From Platynereis dumerilii (taxonomy: Eukaryota > Annelida > Polychaeta > Phyllodocida > Nereididae), in contig JAPTHN010000044.1 of the NCBI GenBank assembly GCA_026936325.1, positions 496,001 through 560,000 of the forward strand: DNA of 64,000 nucleotides, in the 5' to 3' direction. A model generated the notes under the pieces. It was not told where the DNA came from, did no database searches, and saw only the letters and a program-made list of their open reading frames with translations. Each line of letters begins with the position of its first letter. Position 1 is the stretch's first letter. The translations under genes were made by a program, and so were the position numbers. This document shows, piece after piece, positions 12,560 through 25,100 of this stretch.

Positions 12560-12860
12560 TTTGTCTCTGCACCCTATAATTTATGCCAACAGCGGACCAC
12601 ATCAAGTTGCTATGAAGCCCTGCATGCATTATTGACCACAAAGGATGATTAGGCATGGATATATAAGTTATTTCAATGCATGTTGCCATTGACAATGCAA
12701 TATTTACACACATTTGTTGCAACATAATAATGTAACATCTTAGACAGTGGGCAATATCCATTCATGAGTTTAGACAAATCCAATACATGCTCTACTGCCA
12801 TTATTCTTCCTTGGAGACATATATCTAAAGATATATTCTGACAATGGACTGAGATTTCTG
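12560..12860. repeat. Module Z, second copy
   Basis: GGACCACATCAAGTTGCTAT, the ACACATTTGTTGCAACATAA stretch and ATCCATTCATGAG match the other Z copies with clear divergence. It leads directly into an interrupted module A. Confidence 0.7.
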
Positions 12861-12881
12861 TAAATAACTGTGTGGTTCAAT

Positions 12882-13072
12882 CAGTGGCGTAACTAGGCGG
12901 TCTCGAGCGGGGGGGGGGCACCTGGGGGGCACGCGATTCTCTGGGGGGGCACCCTCTATACTAACTGTATATTTTGGCCAGAGTTGGAAAGTTCATATGG
13001 GGGGGCACCTGGGGGGTACAGATTCAATATGGGGGGCACATGCCCCCCGTGCCCCCCATAGGGACGCCACTG
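12882..13072. mobile_element. 191-bp hAT MITE with 8-bp target duplication
   Basis: The ends CAGTGGCGTAACTAGG and GGGACGCCACTG are inverted. The target duplication GGTTCAAT is exact (12874-12881 and 13073-13080). It splits module A, whose other copies read GTGGTTCAGTTTCC without interruption. The inside is made of G-runs and GGGGGGCAC words. Family (hAT) is inferred from the TIR type and the 8-bp target. Confidence 0.95.
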
Positions 13073-13079
13073 GGTTCAA

Positions 13080-14636
13080 TTTCCGCTATCTACAAGCAAG
13101 ATGTCACATACTACCATTATGCTGCCAGTTGCCAAGCATTATCATAATAGCAACAATGGTTCAGGCATCCAGCGTTTGAGGTCATTTTTCGCCGAATTTT
13201 GATGTTTCAGTCTAGGAGGGTCAATGTACCTGTCTTTGACTCGAAGTATGATGAACAACCTGTCCTATCATAGCCATTCTTTTGTTTCATTCCTATATAT
13301 TTTGTGAACAATTCTGAAATATCAGTCCAGATCCCAGCCTTTAAATATCATAACACATTATGTGAAGTTGAGACTAAAAAGACCATTTTCATGTACGGGC
13401 TTAGACTGCAATATTGGTTCGGATCAAGTTTCATAAAAAGGTAACCCTATCATGGCCCGAAAAAAAAAAGGCGATTTCTTTGTTTCATTCCTCCCTATTT
13501 TGTGTGTAACTCTCCAATATCTCTCCAATATCATCACTACTTCTTGCACCAATTTGCAAAACGCAGTTATTAAGAAACGTAAAATTTCAGTGTTCCTTGT
13601 AAAGAACAGAAGGAATCTGCAATCTAAATGTAACTGCACTCTACAAAACAGTTTTAATTATAAGAAAAATAAATTGAAATTAGGTTAATAAATCAGATTT
13701 TCTTCACAATGATTCACTCATATTTGCCTCAAAAACAGCAGGAAAAGATTCTCAACCAGTCAAAATTGCCTCCTAAAATGTGTGTGTTTATCCTTCATAG
13801 TTTTCTTAATTTTCCATAGTTCATCAAAACAAAGAAGCAAAATCCAATACTCTTTTCTGTTCGCTTCTGCAATGTCACCTCTTTTGTATTCTGAAGAGCT
13901 GCATTAATGTTGCATGGATTTCAGCATTTCTTTTGTTTTCCATGGTTATGTTTGCTCAGCTGTTCAATTTTTAAGGTTATGAATAGGCAATGCTCCAAAA
14001 TAAAGATCCATCAGTTAAGAAGTTGATAGTAATGTTATAAAAAATTTTCTCTTACTTGATTCAAGTCTGCATAACCTTAACATATTATGAGTAATCATTT
14101 TCATTATGATTTAATTTGGTATGGTGGTACTGGTTAATATATAAAAGATAAAAATTATCAATGATTACCTTAATCTTTGCACATATACACGTAGAGTCTT
14201 AATTGGCTGATAAAAAACACAATTATTTTCTTATTGATACAAAGTCAGTGACTTTCTTTGATCGAGGCAGTTTTATAAATCACAAACTTGATTTGAATGA
14301 TTGATATGAATTATGCTGATTTAAGTTTTATTGGATTTAAAACAATTTATATTAATTGATGGATCAACATCTCTGTTTGGCAGTACTTCGCAATTACTTC
14401 ATCTGGGCAGCATGCTATAGATGACTTAGGAAAATTTTGTACACGTCACCTTTGCTGGAATAGGTGATGCTGAGAAGTGTGTCATTGCCATGCCTGACAA
14501 TGATTATCTTTGGAATGCCTATTTTGGGGCACAATTTTTGACATTGTAGAAGGGTTTGCTGAAAAGCACAAATTACCCGCACAGCTATTCTAGGATGGAA
14601 TTTGCAACCTAGTTGAATTAGAAAGGAAGTATATCG
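13080..14636. repeat. Long duplicated segment, second copy, left part
   Basis: The segment continues module A and then aligns with about 2540-4140. Shared landmarks include TAAGAACAGAAG-type words, AAATCAGATTTTCTTCA and TCATTGCCATGCCTGACAAT. The copy is colinear until 14636, where foreign DNA begins. Confidence 0.75.
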
Positions 14637-16036
14637 TAATATGGGGTGAATAGGGACAAGGGGGTGAATAGTGACAGAACCAGAAAATGTATATTTCTTC
14701 AAAAAACCATAACTTCCCCTTGACTTAGAAACGTGATTTTTGGCACATTTTTAGTAGGTATTGTACTGAATCTTTTGATGGGTTTATATAATTTATGCCT
14801 GCAGGCAGGTAGGAGCTGCAGCTACTTAAACCTAATTAAGCCTGCAGAATTTAAATTTTCAGGAAGTGGTCAAAACTTTCCTTCTGGCACAAAAAGTATA
14901 AGAGCTACAGACACCAAACTTACAGGGCACTTTTAATATATAGTTTTGAGCGTTTCTGCGAACTTTACTAATGTAGTTAAATTGGCATATATTTTATCAA
15001 AAGAAAACCGAGCCAAGGAAATTTTAAGCTAATTTTTGGGTGTCAAGGGACAACAGTAATCATATAATAATCACACTAGAACCCAAACCAGGGGTGGAGT
15101 ATTATCATTAACATCTTGGATATGGCAGTTAGGTTGTTGAAAATTTAATGAAACTGACATCAGTTCTAAATATAGGTTAAAAACCTTACAATTTGTGATA
15201 AACATTCATTTACAAGAAATCATGTGAATTCTTAAAGGGATGGGCATAAAAAGAAAAGCAATTTTGACCCAGATCAGTTCCAAATAGTTTGAGATGACAA
15301 GAACAGTGGGCGAGATATGAGATTCTGCCTCTGTGGTCATGAGTTCAGATTCAAGTCCGCTGCGGAGTTCAAGAAAAAGCAGTTCAAGAAAAAGCAAAAA
15401 AAAAACTCCTGAAAAAACCTAATTTTCATTTTAACTCATTTTCATGATTTTTGGGTCTAATTTTTCTAAATTAGTTTCATCTGCAGTAGATTTAGCCCAG
15501 CTCCTTTAATTTTTCATCAATATCTAATGGATATTGTTCGAGTGACGCTGCTTTTCGATACAAATCCCACACTTTTTTAGTATTTTACAATATGTTTTAA
15601 TGTAATGACATAAGATTTTGAAAAGATCATAGTAAGAAAATTATGTTGGATAGCCCGCCTATTTTTTTTTACGTTGGAAAGCTTTCTTTTTGAAGAACTT
15701 TTTGGCAAAGTTTCATAAATATCTCATGGCTTTAGATTTCTTGCCAAGTGTGGGATTCAACTTTAACTTCACATCCTAATGTTTCCATGGTTTTATAGAC
15801 AAATCACAGCCACATGTAGAAGTATGGCGAGCAAAAGTTTGTTTTCCTACTATACTAAAGTAAATATGGACGGGTTCAATTCGCACCAATCGTGTGACAA
15901 ATCATGAACAATGAGGCTTTCCCAGTGCTTGTATGAATTTTATATATTGTAGCGAACAGTTATGAATAGCTATCGTGATAAACACACTCACTGGTGTCCG
16001 ATAAATTAGCATTGTGGTGTAAAAGTCATATCAAGG
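14637..16036. mobile_element. Foreign DNA beginning with a GGGTGAATAGGGAC end
   Basis: Relative to the left copy, this is the start of a 5.4-kb insertion. It opens with TAATATGGGGTGAATAGGGA and a second GGGGGTGAATAGTGAC. This resembles the G-rich TIRs of other TA-target elements here, but I could not find its right end. No coding frame above 95 codons was seen. It may be a broken MITE plus unrelated sequence. Confidence 0.4.
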
Positions 16037-16067
16037 CTCATTGGGACAGTGAATTCGGGGCACATTG

Positions 16068-17007
16068 CACTGTAAAATGGAGGCACTGTTTCAGCTCAAT
16101 TGATTGAGTGAGATGGTTGCAAAAATTGATTGAGCTATCATAGATAAATGTTTTGAGCTGAGATAACTCAAAATACCAAGCTGAGATAGCTCAAAATCCT
16201 AAGCTATGTTGACTAAGGTATTCAAGCTGAGGAAACTCAAAACAATGAGCTGTGTTGACTTACAGCTCAACATTTTGAGCTGTGTTGACTGATTTTTAGT
16301 TGCTTTTGATTTATATTTGTGTGACCTGTCTTATAAAGCTATTTATGAATGTGGGCTGTAATTCGAAAATATTGTTAGATCTCTCAAGGGGATCCACCTG
16401 ATCCAGTGTGCTTCATTTTAGCACATCATGGACAGGCCCAAGATGCATTCAACAGAGACCATTGCATCACAAGGAGATTTAAAAATTAATTTCTTGTGAA
16501 TAAATCCCAATGGCTTGTGGCTGATCTGAGTTGGTATACAGTGCTAGAAGCCTATTATAATGTTTGAACATACTCTTACTAGGAAATTTTGGTTGACGTA
16601 TGTGAAAGCATGCATCTACGTAATTACTTCCACAAATTACTTTAAGAGGGATACAAATAAAAAAGTGACCAGCTAAAGTGGTGTGCTACCCAGTTTTCTT
16701 GGGATAGTGTAATATAAATGTTCTTTTTTATTTTGAGTAAATAATTATGTAAAACTAAATGCAGTGTTATGAGAAGTGCTTGTTATAGATGGCGCTATAT
16801 GTGGCATGGCTGAGATGTGAAGCTATCTGCAACAACTCAAGCTTTCATGTTTTCACAGCTTAATGTTATGATTCCTTTGGACAACTTACAGCATTGAGCT
16901 ATCATACCTTGACAACTTATAGGACTGAGGTATCATAGCTTGAAAATTATTAACATTCTCAGACAGCTCAAATTATTGCTTCAACACAGTTTTCAAATTT
17001 TACAGTG
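16068..17007. mobile_element. CACTGTAAAAT element, copy 1
   Basis: It begins CACTGTAAAAT and ends ATTTTACAGTG. The body aligns end to end with 35494-36472. The first 250 bases carry dense near-palindromic words such as AGCTGAGATAACTCAAAAT and GAGCTGTGTTGAC. Flanking TG on both sides fits a 2-bp target duplication. No long frame was found. The superfamily is not assigned. Confidence 0.85.
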
Positions 17008-17219
17008 TGGGACGCACTTAATAATTATGGCAGAATTTAAGTGTCCAAGGCAACTGAATGACCTGGGACAGCACACAACAAGTATTCAGGCCACCACAGT
17101 GAATAGTGGTATAGTGGATTACCATGCTCTGTGAACAAATTTGTCGCAAAGCACTGTGTGTTACTTACATAGATGTCCGCACCCAGGACAGTCTATCCCT
17201 CCTGAGCAGCAACGTAAAT

Positions 17220-17890
17220 CAAACCTCTCACTACGTAATTATTTTGGTTAGAATCAGACGTTGGGCCAAACAACGTATGACAAAGGTACGGCAAAGGTAA
17301 TTTCGAAACGTTGCACTCAGATGGAAAACCAAACGTAGGTAGCAACCTTAGTAAGAGGTTGGCAGATAGTTTGTTTTATAGTTCGGCCTAACGTTCGAGT
17401 CACACGTAAGTCATACCTCTGATTGAGAGGTTGGAAGAACATTTGGTCGCAACGTTTTGCTAAACGTGTCAGTCATACGTCAGTCATACCTGTGGTTGAG
17501 AGGTTTGAAGAACGTTTGACTATAACGTATGACCATACCTTTGATTCAAAGGTTTGTAGAACATTCATTTGAGAGGTTTTTAAAACCTTAGACTATTACG
17601 TAAGTCATACCTTTGGTTGAGAGGTTTGAAGGACGTTTGACTACTACGTATGACCGTACCTTTGATTCATAGGTTTGTCGAACATTCATTTAAGAGGTTT
17701 TTACAACCTTAGACTGTTACGTATTACCATACCTTTGATTCATAGGTTTATCAAAGGTATGGTCGAACATTTGGCAATACGTAAGTTCCAAGGTTTCTCC
17801 AACGTGTTTTTGATATGTATGGACAACGTTGGAAAGTAATGTTCAGGGCAAACGTCTGATCATACGTATCTGCCAAAGGTTTGTTGAAGG
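17220..17890. repeat. ACGT-dense tandem satellite
   Basis: Variants of CATACCTTTGATTCATAGGT followed by an AACATTC, GAGGTTTTT, ACCTTAGACT, TTACGTA series recur at 17426, 17487, 17531, 17609, 17657 and 17729. Spacing is about 50-80 bases, in alternating long and short units. I count about 22 ACGT tetramers in this stretch, many as AACGTT or TACGTA. Confidence 0.8.
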
Positions 17891-18589
17891 TTTGCACTAA
17901 GTTGCAGAACCTAGGATCCTGATTCACAGAGCGCCTTGTAGCGCCATCTATTAAATACCTATTCCAATCTATCTGGTCCCTTTGAGGATATAAAAACTCC
18001 AACACGATGCTTGCTGTTGACGATAAGATGAAGTCATAAAGAAATAGTTGATCCACCAGTCACAAAAATTACCAAATAAGTACTTGTGAAAATGAGAAAG
18101 ATGATCTAAGTTTAAAAAAAATTAAAAAATTTTTCCATGACCACAAAGATGCATATGAGAATTGTATAAGACCCAAGTTTAATGGTACCTCATTGCAACT
18201 GTCCTAGATGCCGAGAATGTTCCAATTTTATCACGGTAAAATTGCAGTAACATTTTCAATTTCAACATGAAAGGTAAGTGTTTTTATTTTATTTTATTTA
18301 TAGTCCCTAAGTGGACTTGTAGACTGCTCAGTAAAATGAGGAAGAAAAGTCTATTAATTTTGGGAGCCATCCTTTTTGGATAGCTATGTTTGTACTGCTT
18401 TAATTTTTTGTTTTATATTTGCAGATCTCAATCAAAATAATTAAATCCTCCCACCTGGCTGGGATGCTCTCCCCACCCCCCAACCCCACCCTACCTGGAC
18501 AATGATCCCGAACACGCTATATATATATAAATCAAACCTGAAAACAAGAACCTGAACTGAACTAAAACAACTTAAAAGCTACTAAACAG

Positions 18590-19620
18590 AATAAAATTGA
18601 ACATATTAAAACCCCCCCCTCCCATCAGACGATCCGCCCCTGAAAAAAAAATCGACATCTTGAAGAGACTTACCTGTGACTCCAGCGCCGGTGTCCAACG
18701 AATTCCGGCCGTATCCACGTCCATGCGTCCTCCCGGGTTTGGTAACCGGGTATATCCATCAAGAACGGGGTATATATGTCCAATATTCAGTCCATAATTG
18801 AATCACAAATACTGAAACAGCTGATCGAGTCATTCCTGGCCGGGGCGCTCCGACCATGCCGTTCGAATTTTCACATTGCCGGCCCTCAAACTTTCGCAAT
18901 AAAGCATTCCGACAGTCCACAACATGCTCAAGTCGTAGCCAAGTAATTAATCTATGGAGAACACCAGATAATGAGGCTTGTCAATGCGTTAAATCCTTCG
19001 TTATTAGCGAAAACACCATCCGAGATTACACAGATTCGAGTCAGCCCGCCATTTTGGCTTGTTGTACGCAAGTGCGCATGCGGACTGCCAGTCAAAACGG
19101 CGATAAACCAGAACGGCTATTCATATATTTACAGACATTACCTAAACGGCGATGATCAAAGTCCAAAACGGCGATGACAATTTTAGTTAAAAAATCAACT
19201 TAGAAAAGCTTCTTTCAACAAAAAAACGTCTGATATTTGTTACTTTGCAGCAAAAAAGTACACATCCAAGATATTTGTTACTTTGTAGCAATATAACATC
19301 ACATTTTTGTTGTCTAATTTGACATGTTATAATGTAGCTAAAACTTAGTAAATGTGTAAAACATGATAAAATGTAACAAAAAACGTAACTAAATTATCTT
19401 TTTGATTACGGAAATAATATTGGATAACAAAATGTATTGTATTAAAGTAAAATTACCAAGTTTTCAAGCTATTTCTACCGAAAATTAGTGCAATAGCCGT
19501 TCTTGTTTTCTAGTAAAATTTATCATCGCCGTTATGGTAAATATACGAATAGCCGTTCTGGTTTATCGCCGTTTTGGCTGCACACCCGCATGCGCAAGAG
19601 GGGGCCGCTCGTCTGAAACG
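18590..19620. other. CpG-rich island inside the ACGT element
   Basis: CpG dinucleotides are frequent here (GCGCCGG, CCGGCCG, GCGCATGCGG), unlike almost all the rest of the window. Short frames (66 and 99 codons) show no recognisable domain. The contrast suggests recent arrival or lack of methylation decay. Confidence 0.6.
19073..19596. mobile_element. Nested 524-bp MITE with TIRs of about 60 bp
   Basis: The left end TGCGCATGCGG and a following AAAACGGCGATAAACCAGAA are mirrored at the right end (TTTATCGCCGTTTTGG, CCGCATGCGCA). An extra AAACGGCGATGA word sits inside each arm. The flanks do not show a clear target duplication. Confidence 0.8.
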
Positions 19621-20074
19621 CTGGATCCTAGAAGGCGGGAAGACGGTCAAAGACCGTCAGACCAACGTAAAAATACTTCGTAGTGACAGATACGGCTTGT
19701 ATCACTCGTATCAACGTCTAAAAGTACGTATTAACGTCTGAGAAATGTGTCGACAAATTACGTAGTTTCGTAACGTTGCGCCCGATGTGACTAGGAGGTT
19801 AAATGCTTCGTTAGACCAACATTAGATTTACCTCAATGTCCGCGAGGGATGTTAAATGTTTAAAACTGTTTAAAGTTATGAACTATTGGCACTACAAAGT
19901 GTTAATGCACTGTATATTGTCTTACGCACTACTTATATGTGATATCTATTTCACATGGAGTGTTAAAATGATTTTTTAATTGATGTCCCAATGTGCCCTG
20001 GCTGTGGTAAACCGGGGCACATTGGGATAGTCATTTTTACGAGTCTCTGGCTGCAAAAGGGTAGGTGCAGTCTG

Positions 20075-21370
20075 GTTTATATCTATTGTATGCACAATAT
20101 GAAATGGGAAATAGTTAATTGAAATCTGATTATATGTATGAATGTCAAGTGTCTGAACAACTTTCAAAGGGCAATGAAGGAAAATACAATTGTTACTCAC
20201 AATCATTTTGTCTCTCTACCATCGGGCTTTTGCATTAATTGCCTTTGATGTGCCATTTATATTGCCTTTGACATCATGGTTTATTTCTATACAATACGAC
20301 AAGAAACAAGTAAAATATAATGAACCTTTAAAATGCAAAGTGGTATGTCCATTAATCAGTGCTTTGTTTCTTTGTTTCGGAAACATCATATTTCTGAAGC
20401 ATGTTCTTCATTAACAACAATGTGTGAAAATCTAATATAATTCAATTGTATTACAATCCAAAAGTTGCCGTAAAAAAAAACATTTGAAGCATTTTTCACC
20501 GGCACCTTTCTTCCGATTTGAATTCTTTACATTCACAATTTATAATTATGGCCTGCAACCTTTTTATCTAAATAGTCCTTTCTTTAACACTTTACCAAAA
20601 ATCTTATGTATAGAGTCTGCCACATTTTCATCTAACATGATGCAGCTATGTAACTTATGTGTTCACTTGAAAAAGAGTGTCAGTTTGACCTAAAGAATTA
20701 AATTTTAAAAAATAATTTATTTTGCATACACTCACATTTTGTGCTGTATCCTTTTATGATGAAGACAACAACCAAGACATCAATTAAATATAAAAGTGGA
20801 TACCCTGACTTTTATGAACATTGCTGACTTTTATGAACAGTATAATGATCAACATAAGGGGATTGTAGAGATTTAAAAGGGGCGGGATTTGCCTCAACCC
20901 AATCCAGTCTTAGGCTTGGTCAGTGAGACTCTTGTGTCACCTAATTGGAACTCTTTTTTTTGGTTGAGGATCTTATCTTACCAGTACTTGGCTTCTGAGG
21001 TCATGTCATCAAGTCAATGTAACTTATCTTACCACCCAATACCTTCAAACCATCCATATTTATATGACAAAATTGACCAAACAGCCATTTTACCATTGTG
21101 CCTGACTGGATACCTGATAAGAAACCAACTGAGACTGTCGTTAAGAGATGCAATGAAGCAAACTTTAATGGAAAGTGGTGTTTTTGCTTCAAGCAATATT
21201 AACCCTCGGACAGAAACAACATCAACTAGAATTCCTCTGATAACAAATTTGACAAAATCCTGATGAGATGTCCTTCTAAGTGAACACAATACTGAATCAA
21301 GGACAGGTTTTCTTCACTGAAAGTTTTCAAACAAACTTCTCAGGGTTTTTGGATGATACTTCATAAAAAA
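20075..21370. repeat. Long duplicated segment, second copy, right part
   Basis: The segment resumes the alignment to about 4320-5680 after the 5.4-kb insertion. The 124-codon frame at 20889-21263 has no open equivalent near 5190-5560, so it is not taken as a gene. Confidence 0.8.
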
Positions 21371-21379
21371 AAATCTCAA

Positions 21380-21595
21380 TTCCGTTTATTGTAGATATTT
21401 TCGCTGCAGCTAGACCTTGGGACCTTTTTATATTCCATGAACCCACTGACTCATTTGGTTGTTTGTTTAGGAAATATAAGTGTCATTCAAGAAACTTTCA
21501 AAATTGTGTTGCCTCACTTAAATCTGTGACAAATCATTCAGATGCCCATCATGAGATCAACTTTAAATCTTTAAAATCGAATCTAAGTTTTGCCT
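21380..21595. other. Short unassigned bridge
   Basis: It joins the long segment to module Z where the left copy has 5700-8880. No gene was seen. It may preserve the older junction. Confidence 0.4.
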
Positions 21596-22750
21596 CTGCA
21601 ATCTGTAGTTGGCCTATATGCATGTAACATAGGAAATAACAGACCACATCAAATTCCTATAAAGCCCAGTATATTATTGGCCACAAAGGATGGTTTGGCA
21701 TGGATACAAGTCATTCCTATGCACGTTGACTTTGGTAATGCAGTGTTTCCTTATCCATTGTGCTTACATCACATTTGTTGCAACATGATAATATAAGATC
21801 TTGGGCAATTTGTGAGAGCCATTCATGAGGTTAGGGCAATCCAATGCATGAAAAATACATGGATGATGGTACACAATAGCTGTTTGGCCATATTCTTCCT
21901 TGGAGATAAATATCAAATATCCGACAAGGGCTGAGATTTCTATGGATAACCATGTGGTTCAGCTTCCACTATGTATACTAACCAAAACATATTCTTTTAT
22001 GAGTCAGACGCCAAGCTTAACATTAAAAGCAACAATCATTATGACATCCATAGTTTGAGGTCTCGAAGTGGGTCTTTTCCTGGAGGCCGGCATTGAGGCT
22101 ATATTTTGATGGTCTTAGTGTCTGTCTCAGAGGGTCAATGTCTCAGTCTGGAAAGATGATGCCTTGAGACTCGGTCTTTGATGTGCTGGCCTGGACTACA
22201 ATATTGACGCGAAACAAACTACATAAACAGGTAACCATATCCTTGCCTGATAAAAAATAAATTTCTTTGTTTCATTCTTATATAATTCTAAATATCGGTC
22301 CAGATCACAACCTCTAAACATCATAATACATTCTGTGAAGCTGAGACTGAAAGGGCCATTTTCCTCCCCTTTTATCTGATCTGGTTTCAAAGAAATGTGT
22401 CCCCACAGATCTCAACCCATTGTTTCACTCAATTTCGGATGCAACTCAATATGTGACCTTTTCCTCTGGTTTCCTTCTGTTCCCTTCTGGAATACATTAT
22501 TGACTCTCTCTTCTCTTTATTGTTCTGTCTAATCTTAGCTGTTTCTCCAGGGACAGAATTTACTGCTTAGAGTCCTCTTCCTGTTAGTTCTTGATGACTC
22601 AATTGGGAATACAAGGCAATTTTCCCTTGATCACATAGTGACCTAAGCAAAGATGGGAAGTTCCAAGCTTTCACAGCTGGAAATATATGTAAAATTGCAT
22701 TGTATGTATATGTTATAGTCCCCCTCACTTAACACCTTACCCCATACTAT
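21596..22750. repeat. Modules Z-A-B-C, later copy
   Basis: Z runs to 21940, A starts at 21943, B (CTGATCTGGTTTCAAAGAAA) is at 22377 and C is at about 22454. Module C here keeps the simple form that shows what the 546-627 region looked like before its rearrangement. Confidence 0.8.
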
Positions 22751-23240
22751 AATGCTCAGACAGTCAAGCTAATAAAAAGTGACAGACACAAAATGGCAGA
22801 GAAGAAGACTTTCGAAGCAGGACAAATCATTTCAGCAAAAATTAAGGTTCATCATTCCAGGTAAAATTGTATCAAACAATCCAATATACAACAGCTCCGT
22901 GTTGCACTATAGTGAGCGATGCTTCATTTAATGACCCTGCAACCCTGTTGGGTTATGAAGGTCCTGTACTATAGTGTAAAACCATGAAAGATATTTAGTA
23001 ATATATTGATACACACTGTTTAAAGGTAACTACTGCCGCTTAGGCTTACATCATTCAGCATCAGCCTGCCTGTGCAAAAGCAGATTTACCTAAATAAATA
23101 TATACTGCCAAGTAACTTTGTAAACATCTTTCTGGAGACTGGTAACCATCAAGTTGTCTGTTTGACCAAATAATTATGTATACAGGGTACAAGGGATCAA
23201 ACCAACTTTAACGGAAAGCATCAGGTCAATAATTTCATAA
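22751..23240. repeat. Module X, forward copy
   Basis: The segment matches the reverse complement of about 27140-27540, for example TTCGAAGCAGGACAAA, GACCCTGCAACCCT and CAAGTAACTTTGTAAACA. The direct counterpart in the first unit covers only its start, near 845-870. Confidence 0.75.
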
Positions 23241-23243
23241 TTA

Positions 23244-24158
23244 GGGGAAGCTTGGGAGAGTTGGGCCACTTTTTACATTCTTGCACCTCCAGCTAACAAT
23301 ATTGATTATATAAACATGCTTAATGCATGTATTGTATCTTGAAATATTTCAGAAAAATATCTTTAGGTTTGCATTGATATTTGCCCAAGAAGATATGAGC
23401 TACAGCCCCATGAAAATTGGAAAAAAATTGGCCCAACTCTCCCCATCAAGTGGGAGACTTGGGTCATTCAGGAGGGAGACTTGGGCCATTGCAATATATC
23501 AGGTTCGGTTAAGCTGCACTTGAGGCCATAATATTTTTAACCTGAAGTGTGGTGGTCATAGAAGTCGCTAATCCTGAATTGAAGCCTCTTGCAACTCTAG
23601 TTTGCTGTCAGACTTAAGCCTCGGCCTGATGGCCCAACTCTCCCATCTAGATTTCCTAATATCTAATTTTATTAGATTACGAATAATTATTAAGGCCCAA
23701 AAATATTCAATCTCTGTTGAAAATTGCTCTAGACAAGTTCTTCTGCAACACATGTGGGGAGAGTATTAGCACTGTCCCAACTCTCCCCCATTCCACCATT
23801 TTTCTCTAAATCCCAATTATGACAAAACCGGTTGCCTGATAATTTTCCAAAATATGTTAATAACAACTGAATAGTCAAGCCTACCAAGCATGCCATAGAA
23901 AATTTTCTCAGTCCTTGTTTTCTGACGGACAATTAAAAACTCGTAACATGGCTCAGTTTTTCCGTTTTTCATCCAAATTTGAGTTTTCTTCTCTCTAAAG
24001 GTCGTGACAAGCAAATTAACCAGAAATGTTACATCCATTGAAAGATTTTTTATTTTTATAAAATTTTGGTGGCTGCAGCTTTCTCAAAAAATTTTTAGTT
24101 TCCTCAAAAATCAGGGTGGCCCAACCCTCCCTGCGGCCCAACTCTCCCAAGCTTCCCC
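23244..24158. mobile_element. MITE with GGGGAAGCTTGGGAGAGTTG ends and TA target
   Basis: The first 24 bases and the last 24 bases are exact reverse complements. TA is on both sides (23242-23243 and 24159-24160). GGCCCAACTCTCCC words recur inside near 23430, 23630 and 23775. No transposase frame was found. This is a Tc1/mariner-like non-autonomous element of 915 bases. Confidence 0.95.
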
Positions 24159-24409
24159 TATATAATAACATAATTGCATAATTTCCTATCTCAATTTCTA
24201 GAAACTGTATCTGAGCAGATTTTTCATCATTGTAAAAAAAATCGTATCACCTTATAAATATCCTCAAGATAATGGAAGTGTCGATTTGTCCCAAAGCATA
24301 ATGTTTCATAATCACTGCCGTGCAACAAAGGCATTAATATTGGCCCATTAGATAATAGTGCTACTGAAGCTGATGGTGTGATCATGAGCACTATAACTCA
24401 CAAGCAGAG

Positions 24410-25100
24410 AAGTCACAGAATCGCTGTAAGATTACCACAGTCACACCAAAGAGCATTGTAGACCAAAATTTAGGATATTCTCAAGAGCGGCATGGCCTGG
24501 AATCTCACATGTTTCAATCATTATTTTCTCTCCTTGATGTCTCAATTACCATTTCTACCAGAATTCTTTACACATAGATTGTTTAATGTTAGCATTTTGG
24601 AAATTCTCTTGTTTGCACAGAAACTAAATTACAGTGCCATACTATGGCGAGAATTACAGAACCAAACCCTTAGAATTTTAGTTATAAAGCTTCACACGCA
24701 TGAAAATAATCTCACACATTACAACTCTACAATGAAACATGATTTTCACTAAATACAGTTCACTGACTGGCAAATGTAATTTAAATTGATTTCAAAATAG
24801 TTTTTTTGAAGGAAGGAAAACTATTTACACATCCTTAAGCTTTAAAGCATATTCAATAAACCATTGTCAATTGCTTTCAAGTGCAGGAAATACCGTTTAA
24901 ATTGAAGTTATCAAACTCATTTTGACAAGTGTTTATGCAATCATTATGCTTCGACAAAATGAACTGTTGATTTTTTGGTTACTGTAATCTCCTGGGTTGA
25001 CCAAATAACATATTGGTCGTGATATTATCTGATGTGACTCAAAGTGCTCTAACTGACTTTGGAAAAGTTTGTATTATTTGCTACTGGAAATAGTGTTGAC
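24410..25100. repeat. Modules D-E
   Basis: D (CTCACATGTTTCAATCATTA, GTTTAATGTTAGCATTTTGG) and E (CACATTACAACTCTACAATG) continue into the TTTACACATCCTTAAGCTTT and TCAAACTCATTTTGACAA landmarks found at 1330-1430. Colinear with 935-1600. Confidence 0.75.

Larger units (their letters stand above)
17195..19850. mobile_element. ACGT-rich element with imperfect TIRs
   Basis: The left end ATCCCTCCTGAGCAGCAACG and the reverse complement of the right end share ATCCCTC, then GTAAATC about 11 bases further in. ACGT-rich sequence marks both subterminal regions: a satellite at 17220-17890 and CGTA/ACGTCT words at 19650-19790. No target duplication could be paired. The middle contains a CpG-rich stretch and a smaller nested element. 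No transposase was recognised. Confidence 0.5.
16037..20030. mobile_element. GGGGCACATTGGGA-type element, split by later insertions
   Basis: The left part has CATTGGGAC and GGGGCACATTG at 16040-16067. The right end at about 19983-20028 has GTCCCAATGTGCCCTGG and CCGGGGCACATTGGGA facing each other. Removing the element at 16068-17007 rejoins GGGGCACATTGGGAC, the same word. Outer borders and target duplication are unresolved, so the extent is approximate. Confidence 0.45.

Noticed and set aside
17751-18056. 101-codon minus-strand frame
   Set aside because: It starts in the ACGT satellite and runs into unrelated sequence; no second copy supports it.
20889-21263. 124-codon plus-strand frame
   Set aside because: The corresponding sequence at about 5190-5560 is not open in this frame; composition is ordinary AT-rich repeat.
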